DNA of 64,000 bases from Lachnospiraceae bacterium (lineage in GTDB: Bacteria > Bacillota > Clostridia > Lachnospirales > Lachnospiraceae): the NCBI GenBank assembly GCA_028689585.1, contig JAQVCW010000019.1, forward strand, positions 22,612 to 86,611, written 5' to 3'. Shown piece after piece: positions 26,531 to 35,252 of the stretch. Made by a program: the position numbers and the translations under genes. Below the pieces are notes generated by a model, which saw only the letters and a list, made by a program, of their open reading frames with translations, was not told the DNA's origin and made no database searches. The number at the start of each line of letters is the position of its first letter. The first letter of the stretch is position 1.

Positions 26531-27331
26531 TTATTTTCCTGTAAATGCCGGATCTTCCTTTGCCAGGTCATATCTTCTGCTGGAATGGGAAAATGCTGCC
26601 AGCACCCAGAAATATGCGTTTTTGCTGCCCGGTGATGCACAGGTCGGATGATATCCGCAGGGTGCTTCCACACAGGTACCGGTATGTACGGTATGAGCCA
26701 CGATATCATCGGTCTCTCCGCTCTTGAGATAGCTTACATGAAAACCGAACTTCGGAGCCGGAATATCAAAGTAACAGTATACTTCCTCCAGATCCTTCTC
26801 GTGCTGATGAGGCGGCCAGCTTGTCCAGGTACCCTCTCTGCTCCAGGTTACACCCGCGATAATTCTGGAAGCATCGTCCTTGTCAGACAGAGTCATATAA
26901 ACTTCTCTCTCTCCCACGCCCCTGCCATGGATCTGATGAATATCCCCGATCGGTGCATCCGGCTCAAACTTACGGAAAAAGGTATGTCCATATCCCTCAT
27001 CCTTTGCGCCTGCCACGTAGAAGAAGCAGTCTTCTTCTGCGGTGATCGTCACCTCTTCCTTACCCGGCATATAAAATGCATCAAAACGGGTCATTTCCTG
27101 ATTCAGCACTGCATTTCCACTCAGCGTGGCAGCGCCCATAATCAGCACCGGATGCATCTCCAGTTCACCGGATTTCAGGGTATAAGAATCTCCCTTTTTC
27201 AGATTTAACCGGTAAATATACTCTTCCTTACTCTCGGCCATCTCCGGAGTAATCACCGGCCAAAATCCCGCTTCCTCAGAAGACTGCACCTTCCATTTTT
27301 CCATTCTTGCCTTATTATCCATATTCTGCAT
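26531..27331 (-). CDS. KduI/IolB-family uronate isomerase
   Basis: A 266-residue cupin of the 5-deoxy-glucuronate isomerase (IolB)/KduI family. The metal-binding region appears as SWPPHQHEKDLEEVYCYFD, with a second histidine in GYHPTCASPG. In a KDG/uronate operon with kduD, isomerisation of 5-keto-4-deoxyuronate (KduI function) is more likely than inositol breakdown, since no other iol genes are present. AGGAGG precedes the ATG by 5 bases. Confidence 0.82.
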   Translation of the reverse strand: MQNMDNKARMEKWKVQSSEEAGFWPVITPEMAESKEEYIYRLNLKKGDSYTLKSGELEMHPVLIMGAATLSGNAVLNQEMTRFDAFYMPGKEEVTITAEEDCFFYVAGAKDEGYGHTFFRKFEPDAPIGDIHQIHGRGVGEREVYMTLSDKDDASRIIAGVTWSREGTWTSWPPHQHEKDLEEVYCYFDIPAPKFGFHVSYLKSGETDDIVAHTVHTGTCVEAPCGYHPTCASPGSKNAYFWVLAAFSHSSRRYDLAKEDPAFTGK

Positions 27332-27422
27332 AATATCCTCCTTTGCAGGACGGTCTGCCCCGCCTGTTTTTTATTTTCTCTGTTTTTAGTTTTCTATGTT
27401 ACCGCCAAACCTTAGATTTTAA

Positions 27423-27457
27423 CCCCCAGAGAAAACTCACGTTTCCATCTCTGAGGG
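27423..27457 (-). other. Intercistronic hairpin behind dctM
   Basis: CCCTCAGAGA pairs over 10 bp (one G-U) with TCTCTGGGGG around a 15-base loop on the minus strand. It is followed by TTAAAATC rather than a solid U-run. It may be a weak terminator or a processing/stability element separating transporter and enzyme mRNA levels. Confidence 0.6.
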
Positions 27458-27467
27458 CTCTGTCATC

Positions 27468-28742
27468 TTACAGCCAGATCGTTGAAAATACAGGGAACAG
27501 CACTACCAGGAAGAAGATTGCCACATATCCGATAAAGAACGGAACCTGTCCCTTTGCAATGGCGCCCATCTTCAGTTTTGAAACACTGGCTGCGGAAAAG
27601 ATATTAACTGCAACCGGAGGTGTCATGGTACCGATAACGTTTGAAATAGATACAATCATACCGAAATGAATTACATTAATGCCAAGTGACTGAGCGATCG
27701 GCCAAAGTACCGGAACCAGAAGAACCGCAGTCGCAATACCTTCCAGGAAGGTACCAAAGATCAGAAGAATAATAGCTACGATCAGACAGAACATGGTCGG
27801 ATTTAAGTTCAGGCCGATTACAAAGCTTACCAACTGTGCGGAAATTCCGGAGAATGCGAACAGCCATGCAAATGCAGTGGAGGTAGCGATGATGAATAAG
27901 ATCATAGCGGAGCTCTTGGCAGAATCCAGGAAAATCTGATACAGGTCTTTCAGCTTTACTTCTTTATAAATAAACATACCTGCGATCAGAGACCATACTA
28001 CTGCAATCGCTGCGGACTCTGTCGGTGTCAGCAGACCGGAATAAATACCGCCCAGAATAATGATAGGAAGCATCAGCGCCGGAATCGCTTTTACAAAGCT
28101 GACGCCCAGTTCCTTCATGCTGACTCTCTTTTCTACCTTCGGCCACTTTTCCTTTTTGGCAAAGAATAAAACTACGATCATCAGAATCACCATGATAACG
28201 ATACCGATGGCCATACCGGAGCGGAACATATCACCTACGGAGGCATTGGTCATCGTAGCATAGACTACCATGATAATACTGGGGGGAATGACCGGCCCCA
28301 GGCCGCCGGAAACTACTAAAAGTCCGGCTACTCTCTCTTTGGGATAGCCAAGGCGAATCATATCATCGTACAGCATAACGCCGATGGCAACTACAGTAGC
28401 CGGTGCGGATCCTGACAATGCTGCAAAGAATGCGCAGGCCAGAACCAGGGCAATCGCCATACCGCCGCGGACACCGCCTACGATGGAGTTGGCAAAATCA
28501 ACCAGACGGCGGGAAATACCGCCCTTTGTCATAATATTACCAGCCAGTACAAAGAAAGCAATCGCCATAATAGAGGTGGAATCCAGACCTCCGAAAATAC
28601 GCTGCGGTATTACATTCAGTCCAAGCTGAATCTCCGGGCTGAATACAATTGCACACATGGTGGAAATACCAAGGGAGATGGCAATCGGAGCTCCGATAAT
28701 CAATAATACTGCGAATGAGCCAAATAAAAGTAATCCTGTCAT
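27468..28742 (-). CDS. dctM: TRAP transporter, large permease subunit (DctM type)
   Basis: A 424-residue membrane protein with about 12 hydrophobic segments and the family's GSAPATVVAIGVMLYDDM and PPSIIMVVYATMTNASVGD loops. It is the ion-coupled transport subunit of a TRAP system. Its start overlaps the stop of the small permease gene. Sugar-acid uptake is inferred from the surrounding catabolic genes. Confidence 0.94.
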   Translation of the reverse strand: MTGLLLFGSFAVLLIIGAPIAISLGISTMCAIVFSPEIQLGLNVIPQRIFGGLDSTSIMAIAFFVLAGNIMTKGGISRRLVDFANSIVGGVRGGMAIALVLACAFFAALSGSAPATVVAIGVMLYDDMIRLGYPKERVAGLLVVSGGLGPVIPPSIIMVVYATMTNASVGDMFRSGMAIGIVIMVILMIVVLFFAKKEKWPKVEKRVSMKELGVSFVKAIPALMLPIIILGGIYSGLLTPTESAAIAVVWSLIAGMFIYKEVKLKDLYQIFLDSAKSSAMILFIIATSTAFAWLFAFSGISAQLVSFVIGLNLNPTMFCLIVAIILLIFGTFLEGIATAVLLVPVLWPIAQSLGINVIHFGMIVSISNVIGTMTPPVAVNIFSAASVSKLKMGAIAKGQVPFFIGYVAIFFLVVLFPVFSTIWL

Positions 28743-29338
28743 TATTTTCTTCCCCCTTTCTGAGCGTTCTCCAGCTTCGCCTGCTCTTCCTGTACTGCCC
28801 TTTCATAGGCTTCTGCTTCCTCTTTTGCTTTTGCAGCTTCTCTTTCCTGCAGTTGTGCGTCACTCAGACGAAGGTCACCGCACATCGTGATCAGCATTCC
28901 AAGCTGAACCAGCGTAATGATAGCGAAACTGAGTATCAGCGCGAAGTAAGGAATATACATCGGAAGGCCCAGACCAGGGGAGGTCTGACCGGAAGTAATC
29001 TGCATCTGGAATAAACTCCAGGACTCTTTAAACATAATTGCGGAGAAGAGTGTAACCAGCGCTTTTGCCACAATCTGAAGCACCAGCCTGGCTTTTCCTT
29101 TTAATTTGTCAACCAGAGCAGTCACTGAAATCTGTGTACCATCTCTAAGTCCTTTTTCCGTACCAAGAAGTACCATATAAACCATGCAGTATTTCGCTGC
29201 TTCCTCAAAACCGGTAACCGGGATTTTTGTAATATTCCGGTTTACCACCTGGATAAAAGCTGCCAGCACCATAATCGCAAAAGTAGCAACCATGATAATA
29301 TCTTCGATTTTCTGGCAGATATTCAATGTTTTTTTCAT
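28742..29338 (-). CDS. dctQ: TRAP transporter, small permease subunit (DctQ type)
   Basis: GGAGG five bases before the ATG at 29338 favours a 198-residue form over starts at 29377 or 29350. Four membrane segments and the FEEAAKYCMVYMVLLGTEKG block are typical of DctQ. The C-terminal 40 residues are an extra Ala/Glu/Lys-rich charged helix. It overlaps dctM by one base. Confidence 0.9.
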   Translation of the reverse strand: MKKTLNICQKIEDIIMVATFAIMVLAAFIQVVNRNITKIPVTGFEEAAKYCMVYMVLLGTEKGLRDGTQISVTALVDKLKGKARLVLQIVAKALVTLFSAIMFKESWSLFQMQITSGQTSPGLGLPMYIPYFALILSFAIITLVQLGMLITMCGDLRLSDAQLQEREAAKAKEEAEAYERAVQEEQAKLENAQKGGRK

Positions 29339-29383
29339 CTTATCCTCCATGCTTAAAGACTCGGAGCCCATTTGCAAATGGAA

Positions 29384-29462
29384 CGTCAGTCCATCTTAAA
29401 TCTGCTTTTAGTAAATGGACTGACGCTACATGTTAAGTTTTCATAGAAAACCTGACACACTC
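29384..29462. repeat. Dispersed hairpin repeat, copy D
   Basis: GTCAGTCCAT...ATGGACTGAC forms the first hairpin, and TGTTAAGTTTTC/GAAAACCTGACA (29431-29457) the second, in the same order as at 23243-23320. A perfect CCATTTGCAAATGG palindrome lies just before it. It sits between dctP and dctQ inside the operon. Confidence 0.8.
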
Positions 29463-29515
29463 ACAGACGGACTCCGGATTAAATTCATTTTCTGTATAAT
29501 GTTGGAATGCTGATT

Positions 29516-30514
29516 TTACTGAACAGATGCAATTGCATCATCTACAGCAGTCTGCCATGCAGGATCAAAGGTGAAGCCTTCTTTTTCTGCCTGTGCTTTG
29601 TATGCTTCCTGAAGAGCTGCAGTGTCGATATCATGGAAGGTCACGCCTTCTGCTGTCAGTTTTTCTTCTGCTGCAGTGTTCTCATCTACCAGATACTGTC
29701 TTTCTGCATTGCAGCCTTCCTGAACTGCTGCCAGGAACGTATCTCTCATATCTTCCGGAATTTTGTTCCATGCGCTGTCAGACATGCAGAGCATGATGTA
29801 TACAAATGCATGATTGGTTCTGGTGATATGTTTGGTAATTTCATAGAAACCATTGTTGTAGCAGTTGCAGATTGCATTTTCACAGGCATCGATGGTACCC
29901 TGCTGCAGAGCGGTAAACTGATCGCCTGCTGCCATAGCTACCGGCATAGCGCCGAATGCGGTAAATGCTGCCTGATGATATTTGTTTTCCATGGTACGGA
30001 TAGTTACACCCTTGAAATCATCAATGGATTCGATTGGATCCTTTGAGAATACATTACGGAAACCGGATTCCATATAGCCGATTACGTGGAAGCCCTGTTT
30101 TTCTGCTGCTGCTTCGATCAGATCACCTACCGGTCCGTCCACTGCTGCATGCGCTTCGTCTGCGTTTGCCCACAGATAAGCCTGATCCAGAATAGCCATC
30201 TCCGGAATGAAGTTCGTCAGTACGGAGTTTGCTGAGGTAGCGATATCCAGGTTGTTGCTCATGGTCAATTCCATCATGTCACGTTCTCCGCCCAGAGCAC
30301 CGCCCGCAACTACATTGATCTTAATCTTTCCTTCGGTAGCCTTGTCTACTGCTTCTGCCACTGCCTGTCCACCTTTTACATAAGGGGAACCATCCGGATC
30401 TACGAAACCAATCTGAAATGTGATGGTGTCATCTGCCATCGCTGCGGTACCTGCCGCCATACTGCCTGCCATTGCTGCTGCCAATGATAATGCTACTAAT
30501 TTTTTTGTGTTCAT
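29516..30514 (-). CDS. dctP: TRAP transporter, solute-binding protein (DctP family)
   Basis: A 332-residue extracytoplasmic binding protein with a signal peptide (about residues 1-27, ending AMA-DD) and no lipobox cysteine. The family motif GVTIRTMENKYHQAAFTAFGA contains the conserved arginine that clamps the substrate carboxylate. AGGAG precedes the ATG. It is the first transporter gene behind the FGGY kinase. Confidence 0.94.
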   Translation of the reverse strand: MNTKKLVALSLAAAMAGSMAAGTAAMADDTITFQIGFVDPDGSPYVKGGQAVAEAVDKATEGKIKINVVAGGALGGERDMMELTMSNNLDIATSANSVLTNFIPEMAILDQAYLWANADEAHAAVDGPVGDLIEAAAEKQGFHVIGYMESGFRNVFSKDPIESIDDFKGVTIRTMENKYHQAAFTAFGAMPVAMAAGDQFTALQQGTIDACENAICNCYNNGFYEITKHITRTNHAFVYIMLCMSDSAWNKIPEDMRDTFLAAVQEGCNAERQYLVDENTAAEEKLTAEGVTFHDIDTAALQEAYKAQAEKEGFTFDPAWQTAVDDAIASVQ

Positions 30515-30555
30515 ACTCTTACTCTCCTTTGCTTTTCCTTTTATTTTTTTGTTTT

Positions 30556-31965
30556 TTACTTCTCCAGGTAATAATACTTCAGGTAACGCCGGAATTTCTC
30601 CTGGTAAATTTCCGCATTGTCCGGATTTGGTTTTACGACCCTGCTGGGTTCTACAAAAAAAGCTTCTGCCTTTTTCACTCCCATCAAATCCATTGCCAGT
30701 ACCACAGCACCCATCAGCGATCCCTGCTGCACTTCATCAACTTCCATATCCTTTTGAAAGATATCCGCACACATCTGCGTCCAGGCTTCTGAATTCAGAA
30801 TACCTCCGGACAATTTGATTTTTGTCGGCTCTTCGTTGATTTCTGTCAGCATCTGGTAGCAGTGGTAAATATTGAATAAGATACCCTCCTGCACCGCCCT
30901 GTACATATGCTTGATACCATGATGCGCCCGCAGTCCGCTAAAACCGCCTGCACGTTCATCCTCCCAGCCCGGACATCTCTCCCCGAATACAAAAGGAAGA
31001 AAAACTGGGGTGTCTCTTGTATCTATAACACCTGACTCTAGGTCAGAATAAGAGATACCATTTCCAACTTGCTCTCTCAGCCAGTCAATGCAGATACAGC
31101 ATCCGGCTACCGCAGCACCGCTCATATAGGACTTCGGTGATAAATAACACCAGGTACTGGGTGTCTCCGGTATCAATGCTTCCGGTGTGGTCAGCCGGAT
31201 GGCTCCGCTGGTGCCAACGGAAAAGGTCATAACCCCTTTTGCCAGGGCGCCTACTCCCACCTGGTTCAATCCCCCGTCCGAATTGGCCGGTACCACCGGT
31301 ATTCCCGGCGAAATCCCCAGCAGCTTCGCTCCTTCTTCTCCCAGCGGATACATCTTTTCATACGAAATCAGTTCCGACAGACGATCTTCAGGAATTCCCG
31401 CTTCTTTCAATAAATCGGAGGCATAGGTCTTATGTTTTATATCCAACAGCCCGCTTCCGGATATCATGCATTGTGTTGCCACTCTTTTGCCTGTGAGACG
31501 GTAGGTATTATAAGAACCCTGTCCCATGATGTAGTAATCCTCCAGGCGGTAGCCCTGCTGCTTCAGCATCAGCAGTTTGAAAAATGGATAGGTTGCATTT
31601 ACCATGCATCCCGTGGTGTGATAATACCGTTTTACATAAGCTTCATCTTTTCTCAACTCTCTGCAAATATCAGAGGCTCCCGTATAAGACCATGGGTAAA
31701 CCGGAGTGACAGGTTTCATATCCTGACCGCACAGGCAAACGCTGTGCCATGCGGTACATAAAGACACCACATCCACTGACTGCCCCTGTAACACATTTCT
31801 GCCCGCCGCCATTGTTTTTTCATAAACGATGTCCGCATTATGCAGTGTTGCTTCCTCATACATCCTTCCATAAGCTTCTGTCCGGATCCGGGTTTCTTTG
31901 GTCTCCGTATCATAAACCATCGCTTTGGCTGAGGTCGTACTGGACTCTAAGGCAAGTATCCGCAT
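30556..31965 (-). CDS. FGGY-family carbohydrate kinase, probably gluconokinase-like
   Basis: A 469-residue sugar kinase with N-terminal ALESSTTSAKAMVYD phosphate-binding motif, the SVGTSGAIRL segment and the C-terminal LSGGILNSEAW region of the FGGY family. FGGY members phosphorylate gluconate, xylulose, glycerol and others. Gluconate fits best with the 6-phosphogluconate dehydrogenase in the same operon, but this is inference. It is the first gene of the 13-kb operon. Confidence 0.83.
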   Translation of the reverse strand: MRILALESSTTSAKAMVYDTETKETRIRTEAYGRMYEEATLHNADIVYEKTMAAGRNVLQGQSVDVVSLCTAWHSVCLCGQDMKPVTPVYPWSYTGASDICRELRKDEAYVKRYYHTTGCMVNATYPFFKLLMLKQQGYRLEDYYIMGQGSYNTYRLTGKRVATQCMISGSGLLDIKHKTYASDLLKEAGIPEDRLSELISYEKMYPLGEEGAKLLGISPGIPVVPANSDGGLNQVGVGALAKGVMTFSVGTSGAIRLTTPEALIPETPSTWCYLSPKSYMSGAAVAGCCICIDWLREQVGNGISYSDLESGVIDTRDTPVFLPFVFGERCPGWEDERAGGFSGLRAHHGIKHMYRAVQEGILFNIYHCYQMLTEINEEPTKIKLSGGILNSEAWTQMCADIFQKDMEVDEVQQGSLMGAVVLAMDLMGVKKAEAFFVEPSRVVKPNPDNAEIYQEKFRRYLKYYYLEK

Positions 31966-32064
31966 ATCATATCACCCTTCTGTTTCATTGGTTTTTGCAC
32001 AATTAAATATTTTTAATGTGAAAAAAGATTTTATTTCATTTAAATAATATTTTTTAATAAATAA

Positions 32065-32093
32065 ATTATATCTTATTTTTTCCAATTTATCAA
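32065..32093 (-). promoter_or_regulatory. Promoter of the sugar-acid/TRAP operon
   Basis: TTGATA (32093-32088) and TATAAT (32070-32065) with a 17-base spacer on the minus strand, in a very AT-rich 150-base gap. About 95 bases of leader follow. The CTTGTCTGACAAG palindrome found near the GntR genes is not present here, so this operon may answer to a different regulator. Confidence 0.72.
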
Positions 32094-32185
32094 TTAGTAA
32101 TATTTAACGTTCTTTATGTCATTTTTTTGTCTATTATTACAACAGCGCATCTGTCCTGCCTTTTTATCCCCCCTCAATTTGATTA

Positions 32186-32950
32186 TTATTTTACAAGATA
32201 TCCTCCGTCTACTGGAATTATTGCTCCTCCTAGATAGTCACTGGCATGGGATGCCAGAAAAATGCAGGCCCCTTTCATGTCATCTCCGGTACCCCAGCGG
32301 TTGGCCGGAATCCGATTTGTGATCTCCCGGTATCTTGGATTTGTTTCATCCAGAAGCGCCTCATTCATCTTCGTTGCCATGTAGCCCGGCGCAATTGCAT
32401 TTACATTTACGCCGCGGGCGATCCAGTCATTGCTCATCTCCTTGGTCATCTGAGTCACGCCGCCCTTGGCTGCGGAATATGCCGGAACTGTCTGTCCGCC
32501 AAACCAGGAAACCATAGAAGCGATATTGATGATCTTGCCATAGCCTTTTGCCAGCATGATCTTTGCCGCCTCCTGGCAGAGGATAAATACCGAATTCAGA
32601 TTGACATTCATCACTTCATCCCAGTCTGTCAGCGGAAATACCTCCGCACTGTGTCTTCTCTGAATGCCATGCGCATTCACAATAATATCCAGATCCCCGC
32701 CCAGTGCCTCCAGGCATCCGCGAAATCCGCTGTAAACCTCTTCTCTGACTGCAAAATTTGTTTTGATTCCATGGCACACATATCCCTTCGCCGCAAATGC
32801 TTCCGCCACTTCATATACCTTATCTGAAGTTCCTGTGATTGCCACTTCGCAGCCGGCCTCCATCAGCCCTTCTGCCATTCCATATCCAAGTCCTCTGGTT
32901 CCTCCTGTTACGATTGCTTTCTTTCCTTCGATGTTAAATAAGTCATGCAT
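32186..32950 (-). CDS. kduD: KduD-type short-chain dehydrogenase, copy 2
   Basis: A 254-residue SDR protein with TGGTRGLGYGMAEG, YSAAKGG and the NRIPANRWGTGDDMKGA C-terminal block. It aligns with the copy at 22458 along its whole length. AGGAGG precedes the ATG. It is downstream of the mannonate-type dehydratase and is probably the last gene of the GntR-controlled operon. Duplicate KduD genes under different promoters suggest two related substrates or inducers. Confidence 0.88.
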   Translation of the reverse strand: MHDLFNIEGKKAIVTGGTRGLGYGMAEGLMEAGCEVAITGTSDKVYEVAEAFAAKGYVCHGIKTNFAVREEVYSGFRGCLEALGGDLDIIVNAHGIQRRHSAEVFPLTDWDEVMNVNLNSVFILCQEAAKIMLAKGYGKIINIASMVSWFGGQTVPAYSAAKGGVTQMTKEMSNDWIARGVNVNAIAPGYMATKMNEALLDETNPRYREITNRIPANRWGTGDDMKGACIFLASHASDYLGGAIIPVDGGYLVK

Positions 32951-33002
32951 ATCTGTTTTCCTCCTTGGTTTGTTGTTTTGGTTGGTTTTGTTTGTTGATT
33001 TT

Positions 33003-34250
33003 TCACGGAGTCTGCAAAGAACCGTCCCTGTTTCTGGTTTGTGTCCAGGTGGTCACCGTATTTTCACAGGGATATTTCGCAGCTTCCTCCTCATCCAGTT
33101 CTATGCCAAGGCCCGGCTTATCATTTGCATAGACGTAACCGTCTTTAAATTCCGGAAGTCCGTGAAATACCTCCAGCAGAGCGCCATGCGGCCCTTTCAG
33201 ATCCTGGATCACAAAATTCGGCGGCTCGATGCCGGACCATTCCTGTACGCCAAAGTTCTGCGCCGCCAGGTCAATGTGAATATTCGCAGCATGAGCCAGC
33301 GGACACATATCCCCAGGGCCATGCCAGGCCGTCCGGACACCAAACTGCTCTGCAAAAATCTGCAGCTTTCGGGCCGGTGTGATGCCCCCCACCTGAGAAA
33401 TGTGAACCCGGATAAAATCAATCAACTGCTCGCTGATCAGCCGTTTCCATTCCTGGCAGTTGTTAAACAGTTCTCCCTCTGCCAGCGGAATGCCGGTCTG
33501 TTCCCGCAGACGGCGGAACCAGGACAACTGCTCCGGGGGAAGCGGATCTTCCAGAAAAAACAGATGGAATGGTTCCAGCGCTTTTGCCAGACAGATCGCT
33601 TCTGCGGGCGCGATCCGCTCATGGACATCATGAATCAGTTCAATTTCGTCCCCCGCCTTTGCCCGGATCCCTTCAAATAATTTCACCGTATCCCGAAGAT
33701 AGGCCCGGCTGTCCAGATATACCCCCGCGCCCGCTCCATGAGGTGCACTGTCCGGAGCCGCCTGATAACCGCCGCCTCCATAGCCGCCGCACTGGCAGCG
33801 CAGATGGCGCAGTCCCATTTCCCGGAACCGTTCTATATTTTCGCATATTTCATTCAGATCCCTTCCATCCACATGGCGGTATACCGGCACCCCTTCTCTT
33901 ACCTTTCCGCCGAAAAGCTGATAGAGCGGCATCCCTGCCATTTTCCCTTTGATATCCCACAGCGCCATATCCACACCGGAAATCCCGTTGTTTTCGATGG
34001 GCCCATTCCGCCAGTATGCATTCTGATGCATGAGCTGCCAGTTTTCTTCAATGGCCGCCGCCTCCCGGCCCACCAGCAGCGGACGAAGATATTCCTCCAC
34101 CAGATGCTTCACCGCCAGATGCCGATACGCAAAAGTACCGCATCCCAGCCCGTACAATCCGGGCTGATCCGTATCCACCTTAATCACCACCAGATTGATG
34201 CCCTCCGGCGCCGTACAGATCACCCTGATGTCTTTGATTTTGACTCCCAT
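33003..34250 (-). CDS. manD: Mannonate dehydratase-type enolase-superfamily enzyme (ManD/RspA family)
   Basis: GGGAGG five bases before ATG 34250 sets a 415-residue product. Seen: IRVICTAPEGINLVVIKV N-terminus, metal-ligand blocks IHDVHER, FLEDPLPPE and LAEGELFNN, and AWHGPGDMCPL with the catalytic histidine. ManD-group enzymes turn D-mannonate, and some turn D-gluconate, into KDG; others in this group have little activity and unknown roles. A product feeding KdgK and Eda fits the region. Confidence 0.85.
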   Translation of the reverse strand: MGVKIKDIRVICTAPEGINLVVIKVDTDQPGLYGLGCGTFAYRHLAVKHLVEEYLRPLLVGREAAAIEENWQLMHQNAYWRNGPIENNGISGVDMALWDIKGKMAGMPLYQLFGGKVREGVPVYRHVDGRDLNEICENIERFREMGLRHLRCQCGGYGGGGYQAAPDSAPHGAGAGVYLDSRAYLRDTVKLFEGIRAKAGDEIELIHDVHERIAPAEAICLAKALEPFHLFFLEDPLPPEQLSWFRRLREQTGIPLAEGELFNNCQEWKRLISEQLIDFIRVHISQVGGITPARKLQIFAEQFGVRTAWHGPGDMCPLAHAANIHIDLAAQNFGVQEWSGIEPPNFVIQDLKGPHGALLEVFHGLPEFKDGYVYANDKPGLGIELDEEEAAKYPCENTVTTWTQTRNRDGSLQTP

Positions 34251-34298
34251 CACAGCCTCCCTCGCTTTCTTAAATATAATAATTTTTATTTTCAGCAT

Positions 34299-34311
34299 CT
34301 TGTCTGACAAG
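34299..34311. promoter_or_regulatory. GntR-type operator candidate upstream of manD
   Basis: CTTGTCTGACAAG is a perfect palindrome around a central base, 48 bases ahead of the manD ATG. An identical 13-mer overlaps the start region of the neighbouring GntR gene (35208-35220). TTGTC-N-GACAA matches the general FadR-subfamily operator pattern. Confidence 0.8.
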
Positions 34312-34359
34312 TTACCGTTTTGATAAAGACAGCTTTCGCTGCCCGTTATCTCTGCTGTT

Positions 34360-34520
34360 TCTCTCTGCTGTTTCTATTCTTTGCGCTGCTTCTGCGGCTT
34401 CCGTTTTCTCTGCAATTTCTGTTCTCTCTGCGATTTCCGTTCTCTGCAATTTCTATTCTCTCTGCGGTTTCTATTTTCTCTGCGTTGCTTCTGCAATTTC
34501 TATTCTCACCGCGGTTTCGC
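34360..34520. repeat. Degenerate pyrimidine-rich tandem repeat between gntR and manD
   Basis: Units such as TTCTCTGCGATTTC and TTCTCTGCAATTTCTA recur about seven times with irregular 15-30-base spacing. No coding potential is evident on the minus strand. Like the pur and pyr repeats, it lies between two genes of one probable operon. Confidence 0.75.
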
Positions 34521-34522
34521 CC

Positions 34523-35197
34523 CTACAGGTTCAGCCGGTCAATACCGCTCTGCATGTGTTCATACATCATTTCCTTCGCCATCAGGCCATCCCTGTCCTT
34601 TACCGCCTGGAGAATGCGGCTGTGATACTTCAGTCCTTCCTGATAGCCAAACAGATCATTCATCTTTTCGTGGTAATCCACAGTCTCGCGAAATACCTGT
34701 GCCATACTTTTTTCCAGCAGCGGATTCCCGGAAGAACGGACAATTGCCTCATGGAACTTCAGATCCGCCTGGACAAACTGCTGCTTCGATCCAAAGCTCT
34801 GCTTCATCTCCTCCAGATAGTGTTCCAGTACCGGTACCAGCTCCGGCCCTTTCTGCTTCACCGCAAGATAGCAGGCTTCCGGCTCCAGGATCTGCCGAAA
34901 CTCCAGCACCTTCGCTATATCCCTGCAATCCCGTACCGTGATCACATCTTCAAAATTGCCCCAGCTATGCACATCTGAATTAATCAGATAAGTGCCTTTC
35001 CCATGCACACTTTCCAGCGCTCCGATGCCGTTCAGATGCTGAATCGCAGTGCGTACACTGGCCCGGCTGACTCCAAGCTCTCTGGTAAGCTGATTCTCGG
35101 AGGGGATTTTCTCCCCTTTTTTCCATTCACCCGCTTCAATATTCCGTCTTAGATACTCGATGATCTGGTTCGTTACATTAATTCGTTCTTTTTCCAT
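34523..35197 (-). CDS. GntR-family (FadR subfamily) transcriptional regulator
   Basis: A 224-residue regulator: winged helix-turn-helix (about 8-75, LTRELGVSRASVRTAIQHL) followed by an all-helical FCD domain with metal-site residues (KFHEAIVRSSGN and later histidines in the C-terminal third). FCD proteins sense small carboxylates such as sugar acids. The gene has its own promoter, which contains the palindrome at 35208-35220, so autoregulation is likely. It probably controls itself, manD and kduD copy 2. Confidence 0.9.
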   Translation of the reverse strand: MEKERINVTNQIIEYLRRNIEAGEWKKGEKIPSENQLTRELGVSRASVRTAIQHLNGIGALESVHGKGTYLINSDVHSWGNFEDVITVRDCRDIAKVLEFRQILEPEACYLAVKQKGPELVPVLEHYLEEMKQSFGSKQQFVQADLKFHEAIVRSSGNPLLEKSMAQVFRETVDYHEKMNDLFGYQEGLKYHSRILQAVKDRDGLMAKEMMYEHMQSGIDRLNL

Positions 35198-35207
35198 GAA
35201 GCTTCCT

Positions 35208-35252
35208 CTTGTCTGACAAGTTAATTATACCTCAGCTTTTTTCTTTCGTCAA
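35208..35252 (-). promoter_or_regulatory. Promoter and operator of the gntR-manD-kduD unit
   Basis: TTGACG (35252-35247) and TATAAT (35229-35224) are 17 bases apart. The CTTGTCAGACAAG palindrome (35220-35208) begins three bases behind the -10 box and covers the expected transcription start. A bound repressor would block initiation. Confidence 0.82.
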
